In this document: piece by piece, positions 9,680-19,355 of the stretch | Numbering within the stretch: position 1 is the first letter of the stretch | Layout of the letters: each line of letters opens with the position of its first letter | Assembly (NCBI GenBank): GCA_905182755.1 | Contig: CAJJCS010000002.1 | Coordinates: 62,001-126,000, forward strand | Direction of reading: 5' to 3' | From: Aequorivita sp. HC6-5 | GTDB taxonomy: Bacteria > Bacteroidota > Bacteroidia > Flavobacteriales > Flavobacteriaceae | DNA length: 64,000 nucleotides | The notes under the pieces: model-generated | Seen by the model: the letters and a program-made list of their open reading frames with translations, nothing else | Databases searched by the model: none | Told to the model about the DNA's origin: nothing | Position numbers and translations under genes: made by a program

Positions 9680-10284
9680 TAGTCTTGGTTTGATTGTATC
9701 AATTGGTTTAATATGTTTCTACCCTTTGGAGTTACAATACCTCGAAGGTGATATTCTAGGTACATTTCATAAAGTGTTTCTCCCTCATACATGGTGTGGG
9801 GAAATAATGATTCTTCTTTAATGCCAATGATTCCGTTAAAATATATTCTGGCTACAAATTGCACCTCGATGTTTTTACGATATAAATCCTGGTCTAAACC
9901 TGTGTTGAGGTTTTTAACAACACATTGTTGCATATATCCAAATTGGCGTTTTTTTATACTATCATAAATAGTAGGGTAGTACTTTTGAAGTTGGTACCAA
10001 GGAGATGCTTTTTCTTTTTGCATGTATTGCATCACTCTTTTTTTAATGGCGTATAATTCCTCAATCGGGTTTTGTCCCAAATCACAAATGGCATCAATAT
10101 CTTCGCACACTATTTCAAATACATGATCTGTAACCACCGCCACAACTGTTTCTTTATTGCTGAAATGGCTGTAAATGGTTTTTTTAGAAATACCCATTTC
10201 TTTGGCAATGTCATCCATAGTAACACTCTTGAAACCAAGTTTCATGAAGAGTTCTGTAGCCTTTAGGATGATATTTTTTTTCAT
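9679..10284 (-). CDS. TetR/AcrR-family transcriptional regulator of the efflux operon
   Basis: About 201 aa from the ATG at 10284. The N-terminal helix-turn-helix is clear: ILKATELFMKLGFKSVTMDD, then IAKEMGISKKTIYSHFSNKE. The C-terminal ligand domain (about 55-200) is divergent, as is usual. A longer frame exists (to 10335) but would translate through the promoter; the shorter start directly follows the -7 box and fits the family. It is first gene of the tetR-tolC-MFP-RND operon, and a 9-bp-arm palindrome in its promoter suggests autorepression relieved by a pump substrate. The ligand is unknown. Confidence 0.93.
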   Translation of the reverse strand: MKKNIILKATELFMKLGFKSVTMDDIAKEMGISKKTIYSHFSNKETVVAVVTDHVFEIVCEDIDAICDLGQNPIEELYAIKKRVMQYMQKEKASPWYQLQKYYPTIYDSIKKRQFGYMQQCVVKNLNTGLDQDLYRKNIEVQFVARIYFNGIIGIKEESLFPHTMYEGETLYEMYLEYHLRGIVTPKGRNILNQLIQSNQD

Positions 10285-10294
10285 AATGCGATGG

Positions 10295-10333
10295 CAAATA
10301 TACAAGGAAACTTTAAAGACAAAAAAAGTTTCC
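10295..10333 (-). promoter_or_regulatory. efflux operon promoter with overlapping TetR-type operator
   Basis: On the reverse strand TTTG (10323-10320), a 17-base spacer and TATATTTG (10302-10295) match the Bacteroidota sigma-70-type promoter. Overlapping the -33 box and spacer is an inverted repeat, GGAAACTTT at 10306-10314 and AAAGTTTCC at 10325-10333, centred at 10319.5. Repressor binding here would block polymerase. Promoter and dyad are seen directly; that the adjacent TetR protein binds them is inference. Confidence 0.75.
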
Positions 10334-10472
10334 AACGTTTAATCTTTTTTTAACATCTACCAATCTCTTTTTTTTGTGATGGGTTATCTTTTGTTAAATT
10401 CAAGTCATAAAAGATTGTGAACATCTCCTTTTAGTATTAAGTTAATCCTTATTTTTGAGGAAATTTTAAAGT

Positions 10473-11445
10473 ATGGATATTTCAAAATACAGTGATGCTC
10501 TAGTTGCACACCTAGCCAACAAGGTTACCCTAAAAGAGCCTGCGTCATTGTATGAACCTATTGATTACATACTCACTTTAGGAGGTAAACGCCTTCGCCC
10601 GGTGTTAACTTTGATGAGTGCAGATTTTTTTGGAGGAAATTACAAACAGGCTCTAGATGCTTCTCTTGCCGTAGAAATGTTTCATAATTTTTCTCTTGTT
10701 CATGATGATATCATGGACAATGCTCCACTTAGAAGGGGCCACCAAACGGTCCATGAGAAATGGGATGTCAATACAGGTATTTTATCTGGAGATGCCATGC
10801 TAATTTTAGCCTACCAACTTTTTGAAACCTACAGGCCAGAGGTATTTATGCAATTGGCAGTTTTGTTTAGTAAAACCGCTTTAGAGGTTTGTGAGGGCCA
10901 GCAATATGACGTTGATTTTGAAACAAGAAACGATGTTACCATTTCTGAGTACATTAAAATGATTGAATATAAAACAGCCGTGCTTATTGGCGCTTCTTTA
11001 CAAATGGGAGCTATTATTGCAGACGCTTCACAGTCTTGCCAAGAAAAAATATATGCCTTTGGGAAAAATTTAGGTATTGCATTTCAATTACAGGATGACT
11101 ACCTAGACGCCTTTGGAAACCCCTTGACTTTTGGAAACAAGTGGGAGGAGATATTATAGCCAACAAAAAAACATTTCTTTACTTAACGGCATTACAAAAA
11201 AGCACTCCCTTCTGAGGCCCAAGAACTTATCTTCATTGTTTGCAACTATGCCAAAAGATCCTTCAGATAAAATAACAGCTGTAAAAGAAATTTTTGTCTG
11301 CTCAGGAGCTGCAAAAGCTACCGAGGATGAAATAGCCAGGTACACCAACACATCAATTTCTTTATTACAAGACATTAAAATTTCACAGCAACACAAAGAC
11401 ACTCTAAAGAGCTTTGCTGATTTTTTAATGAACAGAAACGTCTAG
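10473..11445 (+). CDS. polyprenyl (all-trans) diphosphate synthase, with three apparent frameshifts
   Basis: The first 228 codons carry the prenyltransferase first aspartate-rich motif LVHDDIMDNAPLRRG (about residues 78-92), GGKRLRP, and the second motif FQLQDDYLDAFG (about 203-214). The frame then breaks three times: a base is missing in AAA at 11135-11137, one is extra in CCC at 11207-11209, and one is extra in AAAA at 11253-11256. Correcting these restores GKQVGGDIIANKKTFLYL and the family C-terminus ending NRNV at 11445, giving about 324 aa. The enzyme elongates farnesyl-type diphosphates with isopentenyl diphosphate for quinone side chains or related products. TATTTTTG at 10450-10457 is a likely -7 box. 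The gene is probably intact. Confidence 0.87.
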
Positions 11446-11664
11446 GTTTTTCTCTAGATAAAAATTCTTACAAAAGCAATCCAAGGGCTTGTGTCCAAGA
11501 AAAACAAAAGCATTACAAAGCTAAAATTACTTGTTATTTTTTGAAGGGTCTTCATTAGAGATCGTTTATCATAATTAGTGCCATAAATATACGATTTCCA
11601 AAGATGTATTTTTAGGTATTTGTTGTATTTTTGCCTTGTTTTAAAACATCGCAGTATCCCAATT

Positions 11665-14412
11665 ATGGATAAATATTCTTTTCTAAATGCAATTCATCCC
11701 GAGCAAATTTCGGAACTATATTCTACGTACTTAAAAACTCCAGATGTTGTAGAGCCTAGTTGGCGTGCTTTTTTTCAAGGTTTTGACTTTGGAATAGAAA
11801 GCGGCAGTGTTACAGAAGGGCTTGGTATTACTGGTGCTGATTCTGTTCCCCAAAATGTATTAAATGAGTTTAAGGTTATAAAACTCATTGATGGCTATAG
11901 AACACGTGGGCACTTGTTTACCAAAACAAACCCAGTTCGAGAAAGAAGAAAATACCAACCCACATTAGCGCTTGAAAATTTTGGCCTGCAGCAATCAGAC
12001 CTGCAAACAGAATTTGAAGCAGGCTCCATTATTGGGCTTGGTAAAACAACCCTGGCAGTAATTGTAGGTCATCTTGAGGCTATTTATTGTAATTCTATTG
12101 GAGTTGAGTATATGTACATACGCAATCCAGAAGAAATTAAATGGATACAAAATTGGATCAACACCAATGACAATAGCCCTACATATTCTACTGAGCAACA
12201 AAAACACATACTAAAAAAATTAAATCAAACACTTTCATTTGAAACCTTCCTGCATTCTAAATATGTAGGCCAAAAGCGTTTTTCTATCGAGGGAGTAGAT
12301 GCACTTATTCCTGGGCTAGACACTTTAATTGAAAGAGGAGCAGAAAAAGGAGTAGAACAATTTGTGGTAGGAATGGCTCATAGAGGCCGTCTTAATGTCT
12401 TGACTAATATCTTCGGAAAATCTCCAGAGGATATATTTAGTGAGTTTGACTCTAAAGAATACGATGAGGCAGAACTATTTGATGGCGATGTTAAATACCA
12501 CATGGGCTGGACAAGTTTCAGAAAAACTGATGGAGGTAAACAGGTACGTATGGACTTGGCCCCAAACCCATCTCACCTGGAAGCAGTAAATGCTGTGGTT
12601 GGGGGTATTTCTAGAGCAAAAATAGACACAAAATTAGGTGGAGATGCTTCCAAAATATTGCCTATTTTAATTCATGGTGATGCCGCAGTAGCCGGCCAGG
12701 GTGTTGTGTATGAGTTTATTCAAATGGCGCAACTCGATGGATATAAAACAGGAGGAACCATACATATTGTTGCAAACAATCAAGTTGGTTTTACTACAAA
12801 TTATTTAGACGCACGTTCTTCAACCTATTGTACAGATATTGCTAAAGTAACCTTGTCTCCGGTATTGCATGTAAATGCAGATGATGTTGAGGCGGTGTGT
12901 CATGCCTTTAGTTTTGCACTAGATTTTAGGCTGCAATTTGGCCGTGATGTATTTCTAGATATTTTGGGGTACAGAAAGTATGGCCACAATGAGGGTGATG
13001 AGCCTCGTTTTACGCAACCTAAATTGTATAAAGCAATTGCAAAGCATCAAAACCCCAGAGATATTTACGCTGCAAAACTACTTCAAGAAAACAGCATAGA
13101 TGCAGGATATGTAAAACAGTTAGAGCTGCAATACAAAGAAGAGCTCGAAGATGATTTGCAGGCGTCTCGAAAAAAAGACAAAACGGTTATCACTAAAATA
13201 CTAGCTGATGACTGGAAAGGATATACCCTAGGAAGAGAAGAAGCTATTTTAACTCCTATAGACACAACATTTGCTCTAAAAAACCTAGATAAACTTGCTG
13301 ACGGGATCACAAAATTACCCGCAGATAAAAAGTTTATGCGTAAAATAGAGCGCATTATTGCAGATAGAAATAAACAATATACAGAGCGTAACACCTTAGA
13401 TTGGGCAATGGGAGAACTGTTGGCTTATGCTTCTTTAATGGAAGAAGGATTTGATGTTAGGATCTCTGGGCAAGATGTTGAGCGCGGTACCTTCTCTCAC
13501 AGGCATGCAGTTATAAAAACAGAAGAAGAAGGGGAGCGTATCAATCTTCATAATACTCTTGATGTACCAGGAAAGATGCATATCTACAACTCACTGCTCT
13601 CTGAGTATGCTGTTGTAGGGTTTGATTATGGGTATGCTATGGCAAGCCCTAAAACATTAACCATTTGGGAAGCCCAATTTGGAGACTTCTCAAACGGAGC
13701 GCAAATTATGTTGGATCAATACATATCTGCAGCAGAGAGTAAGTGGAAAACACAAAACGGCCTTGTGATGTTGTTGCCTCATGGATATGAAGCCCAAGGG
13801 TCCGAGCACTCTAGTGCCCGTATGGAGCGTTATCTTCAACTTTGCTCCCGTGATAATTTAATTTTGGCAGATGTTACAACACCTGCAAACTTTTTTCACC
13901 TGTTGCGCAGGCAAATGAAATGGAATTTCAGAAAACCACTTATTGTATTTACGCCAAAGAGTTTGTTACGTCATCCTCTTGTTGTATCTTCAAAAGAAGA
14001 ATTGGCCTTAGGAAGTTTCCAGGAAGTTATTGATGATCTGCAGGTAGATAAAAAAAATGTTACTTCTGTGGTATTTTGTACAGGTAAGTTTTACTATGAC
14101 CTTCTAGAGCGAAGAACACAAGACAAAAGAGAAGATGTAGCCATTGTGCGCATAGAGCAGTTGTTTCCATTGCCAACACAGCAGTTGGAGGCTATCATTG
14201 CCACATATACTAATGCCAAAGAATATGTTTGGGCACAAGAAGAGCCAAAAAACATGGGCGCTTGGGGATTCATGTTAATGAATTTTGATAGCGTACCACT
14301 GCGCCTTGCATCAAGAAGAGTGTATAGCTCTCCTGCAGCAGGAAGTAGTACACGCTCTAAGGCAAGACATAAAGAAGTAATTGACAGTGTTTTTCAAACA
14401 CCAAAAAAATAA
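11665..14412 (+). CDS. sucA: 2-oxoglutarate dehydrogenase E1 component
   Basis: A 915-aa thiamine-diphosphate enzyme that decarboxylates 2-oxoglutarate in the TCA cycle. The N-terminus MDKYSFLNAIHPEQISELY, the IDGYRTRGHLFTKTNP segment, MAHRGRLNVLTNIFGK, HGDAAVAGQGVVYEF and the transketolase-like C-terminal half (SEHSSARMERYLQLC) are diagnostic for OdhA/SucA. The ATG at 11665 is chosen over an earlier in-frame start at 11620 because the extra 15 residues are not part of the family and would overlap a TATTTTTG promoter box at 11626-11633. sucB follows after 107 bases. Confidence 0.96.
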   Translation: MDKYSFLNAIHPEQISELYSTYLKTPDVVEPSWRAFFQGFDFGIESGSVTEGLGITGADSVPQNVLNEFKVIKLIDGYRTRGHLFTKTNPVRERRKYQPTLALENFGLQQSDLQTEFEAGSIIGLGKTTLAVIVGHLEAIYCNSIGVEYMYIRNPEEIKWIQNWINTNDNSPTYSTEQQKHILKKLNQTLSFETFLHSKYVGQKRFSIEGVDALIPGLDTLIERGAEKGVEQFVVGMAHRGRLNVLTNIFGKSPEDIFSEFDSKEYDEAELFDGDVKYHMGWTSFRKTDGGKQVRMDLAPNPSHLEAVNAVVGGISRAKIDTKLGGDASKILPILIHGDAAVAGQGVVYEFIQMAQLDGYKTGGTIHIVANNQVGFTTNYLDARSSTYCTDIAKVTLSPVLHVNADDVEAVCHAFSFALDFRLQFGRDVFLDILGYRKYGHNEGDEPRFTQPKLYKAIAKHQNPRDIYAAKLLQENSIDAGYVKQLELQYKEELEDDLQASRKKDKTVITKILADDWKGYTLGREEAILTPIDTTFALKNLDKLADGITKLPADKKFMRKIERIIADRNKQYTERNTLDWAMGELLAYASLMEEGFDVRISGQDVERGTFSHRHAVIKTEEEGERINLHNTLDVPGKMHIYNSLLSEYAVVGFDYGYAMASPKTLTIWEAQFGDFSNGAQIMLDQYISAAESKWKTQNGLVMLLPHGYEAQGSEHSSARMERYLQLCSRDNLILADVTTPANFFHLLRRQMKWNFRKPLIVFTPKSLLRHPLVVSSKEELALGSFQEVIDDLQVDKKNVTSVVFCTGKFYYDLLERRTQDKREDVAIVRIEQLFPLPTQQLEAIIATYTNAKEYVWAQEEPKNMGAWGFMLMNFDSVPLRLASRRVYSSPAAGSSTRSKARHKEVIDSVFQTPKK

Positions 14413-14519
14413 GCCACTGCTCAGAATTAATTAGCATTAATTTTTCTGAACTTTGAGTATATTAAAACAGAATTAAGTACTAAAATTTTGACGCGAGTCG
14501 AAACCATAACAGACATACT

Positions 14520-15734
14520 ATGTTAGAAATGAAAGTTCCTTCACCGGGAGAATCTATTACCGAAGTAGAAATAGCTCAATGGCTAGTTCAAGACGGAGAT
14601 TATGTAGAGAAAGATCAAGCAATTGCTGAGGTTGATAGTGATAAGGCAACACTAGAACTTCCAGCAGAGGCAAGTGGTATTATTACATTAAAAGCAGAAG
14701 AAGGTGATGCTGTTGCCGTTGGAGCTGTAGTTTGTTTAATTGACACAACTGCTGCCAAGCCAGAAGGTACTTCAGCAAATACAGATACTCCAAATGCAGA
14801 GAAACAGCCTGCAAAAGCTGCTGCAATACAAACACCACCGGCCACAAAAGAATCTTACGCGACAGGAACGCCATCTCCAGCGGCAAAAAAGATTTTAGAT
14901 GAAAAATCAATTGCATCCACAAGTGTTTCTGGTACGGGAAGAGATGGCCGTATTACAAAGCATGATGCTCTTAATGCAGTTCCATCTATGGGATCTGTTG
15001 GTTCTAAAATTAGAGGGGAGTCTAGAACAAAACTTTCAATGTTGCGCAGAAAAGTAGCAGAACGTTTGGTAGAGGCAAAAAACACAACGGCAATGTTAAC
15101 CACCTTTAATGAGGTTGATATGGGGCCAATATTTGCACTTAGAAAAGAGTATAAAGAAACCTTTAAAGCAAAACACGGGGTGGGTCTTGGGTTTATGTCC
15201 TTCTTTACACTTGCAGTGGTTCGTGCCTTAGAATTATATCCATCAGTAAACAGTATGATTGATGGTAAGGAAATGCTTACGTATGATTATAAAGATATCT
15301 CTATAGCCGTATCTGGACCAAAAGGACTTATGGTGCCAGTGATAAGAAACGCAGAAGATTTAACCTTTAGAGGTGTTGAGGCTGAAGTGAAAAGATTGGC
15401 AATTCGTGCTCGTGATGGACAAATTACCGTAGATGAAATGACAGGCGGAACATTTACCATTTCTAATGGAGGTGTTTTTGGAAGCATGCTTTCTACGCCT
15501 ATTATTAACCCTCCGCAATCTGGTATTTTAGGAATGCACAACATTGTAGAGCGTCCAGTGGTTAAAGACGGAGCTGTTGTTATTGCTCCTATTATGTTTG
15601 TAGCACTTAGTTATGACCACCGTATTATAGACGGTAAAGAATCTGTAGGTTTCTTGGTAGCTGTTAAGGAGGCCCTTGAAAATCCAACAGAGTTATTGAT
15701 GCAATCAGATGTTAAAAAAGCCTTAGAGCTTTAA
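14520..15734 (+). CDS. sucB: 2-oxoglutarate dehydrogenase E2, dihydrolipoamide succinyltransferase
   Basis: A 404-aa acyltransferase. It has one N-terminal lipoyl domain (about 1-76) with the modified lysine in [12 protein letters not shown], an Ala/Pro/Thr-rich linker (about 77-115), an E3-binding domain (about 116-152, [13 protein letters not shown] and [12 protein letters not shown]), and the catalytic domain (about 175-404), ending with [12 protein letters not shown], whose His and Asp form the active site. It transfers succinyl from lipoate to CoA. The gene follows sucA in the same orientation, as is usual. The gap of 107 bases may hold a second promoter but I see no exact TAnnTTTG. A strong terminator follows. 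Confidence 0.97.
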   Translation: MLEMKVPSPGESITEVEIAQWLVQDGDYVEKDQAIAEVDSDKATLELPAEASGIITLKAEEGDAVAVGAVVCLIDTTAAKPEGTSANTDTPNAEKQPAKAAAIQTPPATKESYATGTPSPAAKKILDEKSIASTSVSGTGRDGRITKHDALNAVPSMGSVGSKIRGESRTKLSMLRRKVAERLVEAKNTTAMLTTFNEVDMGPIFALRKEYKETFKAKHGVGLGFMSFFTLAVVRALELYPSVNSMIDGKEMLTYDYKDISIAVSGPKGLMVPVIRNAEDLTFRGVEAEVKRLAIRARDGQITVDEMTGGTFTISNGGVFGSMLSTPIINPPQSGILGMHNIVERPVVKDGAVVIAPIMFVALSYDHRIIDGKESVGFLVAVKEALENPTELLMQSDVKKALEL

Positions 15735-15751
15735 TATAAAATAGTCTTCAT

Positions 15752-15785
15752 AAAAAAGGCTCATACAGTGTATGAGCCTTTTTTT
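15752..15785. terminator. strong terminator after sucB
   Basis: GGCTCATAC, loop AGT, GTATGAGCC, flanked by six As on the left and seven Ts on the right. It is symmetric and so also fits the end of the convergent aspartic protease gene. Confidence 0.92.
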
Positions 15786-15819
15786 ATACTAAGATGTTGA
15801 TACAGGTATTTAAGACAAC

Positions 15820-16254
15820 TTATTTGAGATACATGCAATTGCGGCCATAGTCTATAACGGCGCTGTGTTTTTTTAAATAATCTGCCCCTAGAATGCCGTG
15901 AACTATTGTAGGATCTACCTTAGAGATTGCTTTGTTAACGTGAGACAAATCAAACAGTACAAAAGAGATGTTTTTTGTGAGATACCCCTCTAGTTCCAGA
16001 ACATTGTTTAAGGCAAGTGCGGTTTTCATGTTTGAGTCTCCGGCGCCGGCTGCAATTACATCACTTTGCTGTTGGGTGAGATTAAAAATGCCAGCATGCT
16101 CAAACCCAACACAGCTCGATGAGGCACCTGTATCTATAATAAAAACACCCTTTTTGGCATTTAGTTTGACGCGGCAGGTATAATGGCCAGTGGTCATTTT
16201 ACGCAATACAATTCTTTGAAAACCTTTGCCCTCTAATAAATTTCTTAACTGCAC
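15820..16254 (-). CDS. retropepsin-like (clan AA) aspartic protease domain protein
   Basis: A 144-aa protein with one retropepsin-like domain. The active-site motif is FIIDTGASSSCVG (about residues 38-50), and the second hallmark, a hydrophobic-hydrophobic-Gly segment, is GILGADYLKKHSAVIDY (about 120-136). A single copy of the D-T-G motif implies that a catalytic unit would need a homodimer, as in viral proteases. There is no signal peptide, so it is probably cytoplasmic. The start is a GTG at 16254; an ATG at 16197 would cut into the conserved N-terminal strand. It shares a short divergent promoter region with tatD. The substrate and role are unknown. Confidence 0.8.
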   Translation of the reverse strand: MQLRNLLEGKGFQRIVLRKMTTGHYTCRVKLNAKKGVFIIDTGASSSCVGFEHAGIFNLTQQQSDVIAAGAGDSNMKTALALNNVLELEGYLTKNISFVLFDLSHVNKAISKVDPTIVHGILGADYLKKHSAVIDYGRNCMYLK

Positions 16255-16267
16255 GGTATTTTTTTAA

Positions 16268-16297
16268 CAAATATAGCAAACAAAATAGCTAGCTTTG
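16268..16297. promoter_or_regulatory. overlapping divergent promoter boxes, protease and tatD
   Basis: TATATTTG on the reverse strand (16275-16268) precedes the protease GTG, with a TTG 22 bases further up. TAGCTTTG on the plus strand (16290-16297) lies only 5 bases before the tatD ATG, so that transcript may be leaderless or nearly so. The -33 box for tatD is not evident. Confidence 0.45.
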
Positions 16298-16302
16298 CAA
16301 TC

Positions 16303-17067
16303 ATGTTAACAGACACACATACACACTTATACAGCGAGGCTTTTGATTTGGATAGAGACACTGTGATGCAACAGGCGAAGGATAGGGGAGTTTCACGGTT
16401 TTTTATTCCTGCTATAGATTCTAGCTACGCAAAAGCAATGTATGATTTAGAAGCATCCTATCCAGAGTGTGTGCATTTAATGATGGGATTACACCCTACC
16501 TCTGTTAAAGAAAATTACAAAGAAGAATTAGCCTTTGTAGTAAAAGAGCTTGAAAGGCGAAGTTTTGTTGCCATTGGTGAGATCGGGATTGATTTGTATT
16601 GGGACACCAGTACCTTGGAAATACAAAGAGACGCTTTTGTTTTTCAAATCAGGTTAGCCAAAAAGTATAAGCTACCTATAGTTATCCATTGCAGAGATGC
16701 TTTTGACCAAGTTTTTGAAGTATTAGAGCAAGAAAAAGGGGATGATTTGTTCGGTATATTTCATTGTTTTACCGGCAGCTTGGCCCAAGCAAAACAGGCC
16801 ATTGGGTATAACATGAAATTGGGTATTGGCGGAGTTGTTACGTTTAAAAATGGCAAGATTGATCAGTTTCTCAATCAAATTGATATAAAACACATTGTTT
16901 TAGAAACAGATGCGCCCTACCTTTCACCCGCACCACATAGAGGCAAAAGAAACCAAAGCAGTTACCTATCTTTGATTGCAAGTAAAGTAAGTACCTTGTA
17001 TGATATTTCTGAAGCACAAGTAGCAGAAATAACTACAGCAAATGCGGCAGCAATTTTTAAGATTTAA
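16303..17067 (+). CDS. tatD: TatD-family metal-dependent hydrolase (DNase)
   Basis: A 254-aa TIM-barrel amidohydrolase-like protein. Metal-binding motifs are all present: THTHLYS at residues 4-10, GEIGIDLYWD at about 93-102, IHCRDAF at about 127-133, FHCFTGS at about 152-158 and ETDAPYLSP near residue 205. Members act as 3'-5' DNases and have roles in DNA damage and tRNA handling; the exact role varies. The length is normal. ansA follows after 15 bases and is probably co-transcribed. Confidence 0.94.
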   Translation: MLTDTHTHLYSEAFDLDRDTVMQQAKDRGVSRFFIPAIDSSYAKAMYDLEASYPECVHLMMGLHPTSVKENYKEELAFVVKELERRSFVAIGEIGIDLYWDTSTLEIQRDAFVFQIRLAKKYKLPIVIHCRDAFDQVFEVLEQEKGDDLFGIFHCFTGSLAQAKQAIGYNMKLGIGGVVTFKNGKIDQFLNQIDIKHIVLETDAPYLSPAPHRGKRNQSSYLSLIASKVSTLYDISEAQVAEITTANAAAIFKI

Positions 17068-17082
17068 CACACCTATTATATT

Positions 17083-18111
17083 ATGACTACCCAAACAAGC
17101 ACTATTTTATTAATCTATACCGGCGGTACTATTGGTATGATAAAAGATTCTGAAACAGGTAGTCTTAAAAATTTCAATTTTAATGACCTGCTCAAACACA
17201 TACCTGAGCTTAATTTATTGGACTGTACCATAGACACCCAAAGCTTTGAGGCTCCTATTGATAGCTCAAATATGGGGCCTGTATATTGGCAACAATTAGT
17301 AAGCATTATAGAAAACCAGTATGATCATTTTGATGGTTTTGTAGTCTTGCATGGCAGCGATACAATGTCTTACACCGCCTCTGCAGTAAGTTTTATGTTG
17401 GAGAACCTGGCCAAGCCAGTTATTTTTACTGGATCTCAACTACCTATTGGAGATTTGCGCACAGATGCAAAAGAAAACTTGATTACCTCCATACAACTTG
17501 CGGCTTTAAAACAAGACAATGTCTCTGTTATTAAGGAGGTTGGTTTGTATTTTGAATATAAATTATATAGAGCCAACCGTACCACCAAGATAAATGCAGA
17601 GCATTTTGAGGCTTTTGCCTCTTTAAATTACCCTGCATTGGCTCAAAGTGGAGTGAACCTCTCTATAGATTACAACGCTTTGCTTGTACCCGAGAATAAA
17701 CCCTTGTTGGTCCATAAAGAGTTGGAGCCAAAAATACTGCTGGTTAAAATGTTTCCAGGGATTACTCAGCAAATGGTGACCCATCTATTTAATGTAGATA
17801 TGTTTAAGGGGCTTGTTATAGAAACCTATGGGACCGGAAATTTAACAACCCAAGGCTGGTTTATCACTGCATTAAAAAAAGTTGTAGACTCAGGAATTCC
17901 CGTTGTTAATGTAACCCAGTGCTCTGGAGGGAGTGTTGTGATGGGCCTTTATGAAACTAGTGCCGAATTAAAAAACATGGGCGTTATAAGCGGTAAAGAC
18001 ATAACCACAGAGGCTGCCCTAACAAAATTAATGTACTTACTGGCCATTGAAGATTCTCAAAAAGATTTTAAAACCCTCTTTGAGACCTCTCTTAGAGGAG
18101 AAATGAGTTAA
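17083..18111 (+). CDS. ansA: type I L-asparaginase
   Basis: A 342-aa cytoplasmic asparaginase that hydrolyses L-asparagine to aspartate and ammonia. The N-terminal catalytic threonine motif is IYTGGTIGM (about residues 11-19) and the second motif VVLHGSDTMSYTASA (about 87-101) carries the catalytic Thr-Asp pair; GDLRTDAKENLI follows. There is no signal peptide, which fits type I rather than the periplasmic type II. It sits 15 bases after tatD, an arrangement common in Bacteroidota. The stop is about 60 bases before the tRNA gene. Confidence 0.94.
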   Translation: MTTQTSTILLIYTGGTIGMIKDSETGSLKNFNFNDLLKHIPELNLLDCTIDTQSFEAPIDSSNMGPVYWQQLVSIIENQYDHFDGFVVLHGSDTMSYTASAVSFMLENLAKPVIFTGSQLPIGDLRTDAKENLITSIQLAALKQDNVSVIKEVGLYFEYKLYRANRTTKINAEHFEAFASLNYPALAQSGVNLSIDYNALLVPENKPLLVHKELEPKILLVKMFPGITQQMVTHLFNVDMFKGLVIETYGTGNLTTQGWFITALKKVVDSGIPVVNVTQCSGGSVVMGLYETSAELKNMGVISGKDITTEAALTKLMYLLAIEDSQKDFKTLFETSLRGEMS

Positions 18112-18173
18112 TATTTCAATAAAATTGTGCCCAGTGAAATATAAAAAATTGTTTCTTTGCAAAACAAAAAAAT

Positions 18174-18258
18174 AGAGAGGTGGCCGAGTGGCTTAAGGCG
18201 CACGCTTGGAAAGCGTGTATACGGCAACGTATCGAGGGTTCGAATCCCTTCCTCTCTG
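18174..18258 (+). tRNA. tRNA-Ser (anticodon GGA)
   Basis: The acceptor stem AGAGAGG (18174-18180) pairs with CCTCTCT (18251-18257), discriminator G. The D-arm is TGGCCGAGTGGCTTAAGGC; the anticodon stem-loop GCACGCTTGGAAAGCGT gives anticodon GGA, reading UCC and UCU. A long variable arm (TATACGGCAACGTA) is typical of serine tRNA, followed by the T-arm with GGTTCGAATCC. The terminal CCA is not encoded. Confidence 0.96.
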
Positions 18259-18547
18259 CAAGGGTATATCCAGCAATAAAATCTATGTGTTTTTAATAAT
18301 AAAGGCAGGGGCTTAAAAAAGGTGTTTGTCTTAATTATTGGTACAGAAATTGATGTTGTTTATATAGAGTATGATACATTGTATTTTAGTAAATAGTTAG
18401 TAATTAGAGGGTATGAGCTTCTGAGACATAATAATTAACATAAAATGCAATAGCAACCCTAAAATTCTTGTTTTTTACACAATTATTTTTATATCTTTAA
18501 AACCTAAATTTAACTAAAAATTAAAATTAAACTTTAAGTCTATACCA
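18259..18547. other. 289-base intergenic region after tRNA-Ser
   Basis: AT-rich, with no coding sequence I can support. It must contain the exbB promoter; the closest match is TATATCTTT about 60 bases before the start, which is not an exact TAnnTTTG. No terminator is obvious after the tRNA. Confidence 0.5.
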
Positions 18548-19336
18548 ATGAAAAAATTATTTTCTATTATGGCAATTGCCGCACTAGTTTTCGCGGGATC
18601 TTTAACAGCAAACGCTACAGCGCCAACAACTTCAACCTCACTAGTAGCAGCATCTACGATAACTCTTGTACAAGATGATGCAGCCCAGGAGGTAGATAAC
18701 AGAACATGGCACCAGAAACTAAAAGAACGTTTCATACAAGGGGGTCCTGGTTTTATGGGAATTGTACTAGTATGTTTAATACTAGGTCTTGCTATGGCAA
18801 TTGAAAGAATTATATTTTTAAACCTCTCTACTACAGACACTCAAAAATTAGCTGAAGGTGTAGAAGAGGCCTTAAAAAGTGGTGGTGTAGAAGCTGCAAA
18901 AGAGGTATGCAGAAACACTAAAGGACCTGTAGCATCTATCTACTATCAAGGGTTAGAGCGTGCAGATGAGAGTATTGAAGCTGCAGAAAAAGCGGTTGTA
19001 GCCTACGGAGGTGTACAAATGGGACAACTAGAGAAAAATGTTTCTTGGGTATCACTATTTATCGCATTGGCTCCAATGCTTGGTTTCATGGGTACCGTAA
19101 TTGGTATGATTACAGCCTTTGACAAAATTGAAGCAGCTGGAGACATGAATCCTTCACTTGTAGCAGGTGGTATTAAAGTAGCCTTGTTAACAACAGTATT
19201 TGGACTTGTTGTAGCGATTATACTTCAAATCTTTTATAATTACATTATTGCAAAAATTGACAGTATTGTAAACTCTATGGAAGACGCATCAATTACTCTA
19301 ATTGATATGTTGATTGACTACAAAAACAAAAAATAA
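18548..19336 (+). CDS. exbB: MotA/TolQ/ExbB proton channel family protein
   Basis: A 262-aa protein. An N-terminal signal-like segment (residues 1-24, ending TANA) and a periplasmic linker precede the first core helix (about 70-90), then a cytoplasmic region and two helices (about 168-190 and 212-235) with WVSLFIALAPMLGFMGTVIG and KVALLTTVFGLVVAI, the TolQ/ExbB signature. It forms the pentameric stator of a proton-driven complex with ExbD. The gene begins a tightly spaced run: a membrane protein, two exbD genes and a PorT-like gene. The cleavable-looking N-terminus is common in Bacteroidota ExbB. Confidence 0.93.
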   Translation: MKKLFSIMAIAALVFAGSLTANATAPTTSTSLVAASTITLVQDDAAQEVDNRTWHQKLKERFIQGGPGFMGIVLVCLILGLAMAIERIIFLNLSTTDTQKLAEGVEEALKSGGVEAAKEVCRNTKGPVASIYYQGLERADESIEAAEKAVVAYGGVQMGQLEKNVSWVSLFIALAPMLGFMGTVIGMITAFDKIEAAGDMNPSLVAGGIKVALLTTVFGLVVAIILQIFYNYIIAKIDSIVNSMEDASITLIDMLIDYKNKK

Positions 19337-19355
19337 TCTTTAAAAGAACCAAACA

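Noticed and set aside
11454-11555. A 33-aa hydrophobic open frame on the reverse strand
   Set aside because: It is short, has no recognised homologue I can name and no clear promoter, and lies opposite a gap; by chance such frames are common in AT-rich DNA.
14615-15103. Several overlapping reverse-strand frames inside sucB
   Set aside because: They arise from the repetitive Ala/Pro linker codons; sucB is complete on the plus strand.
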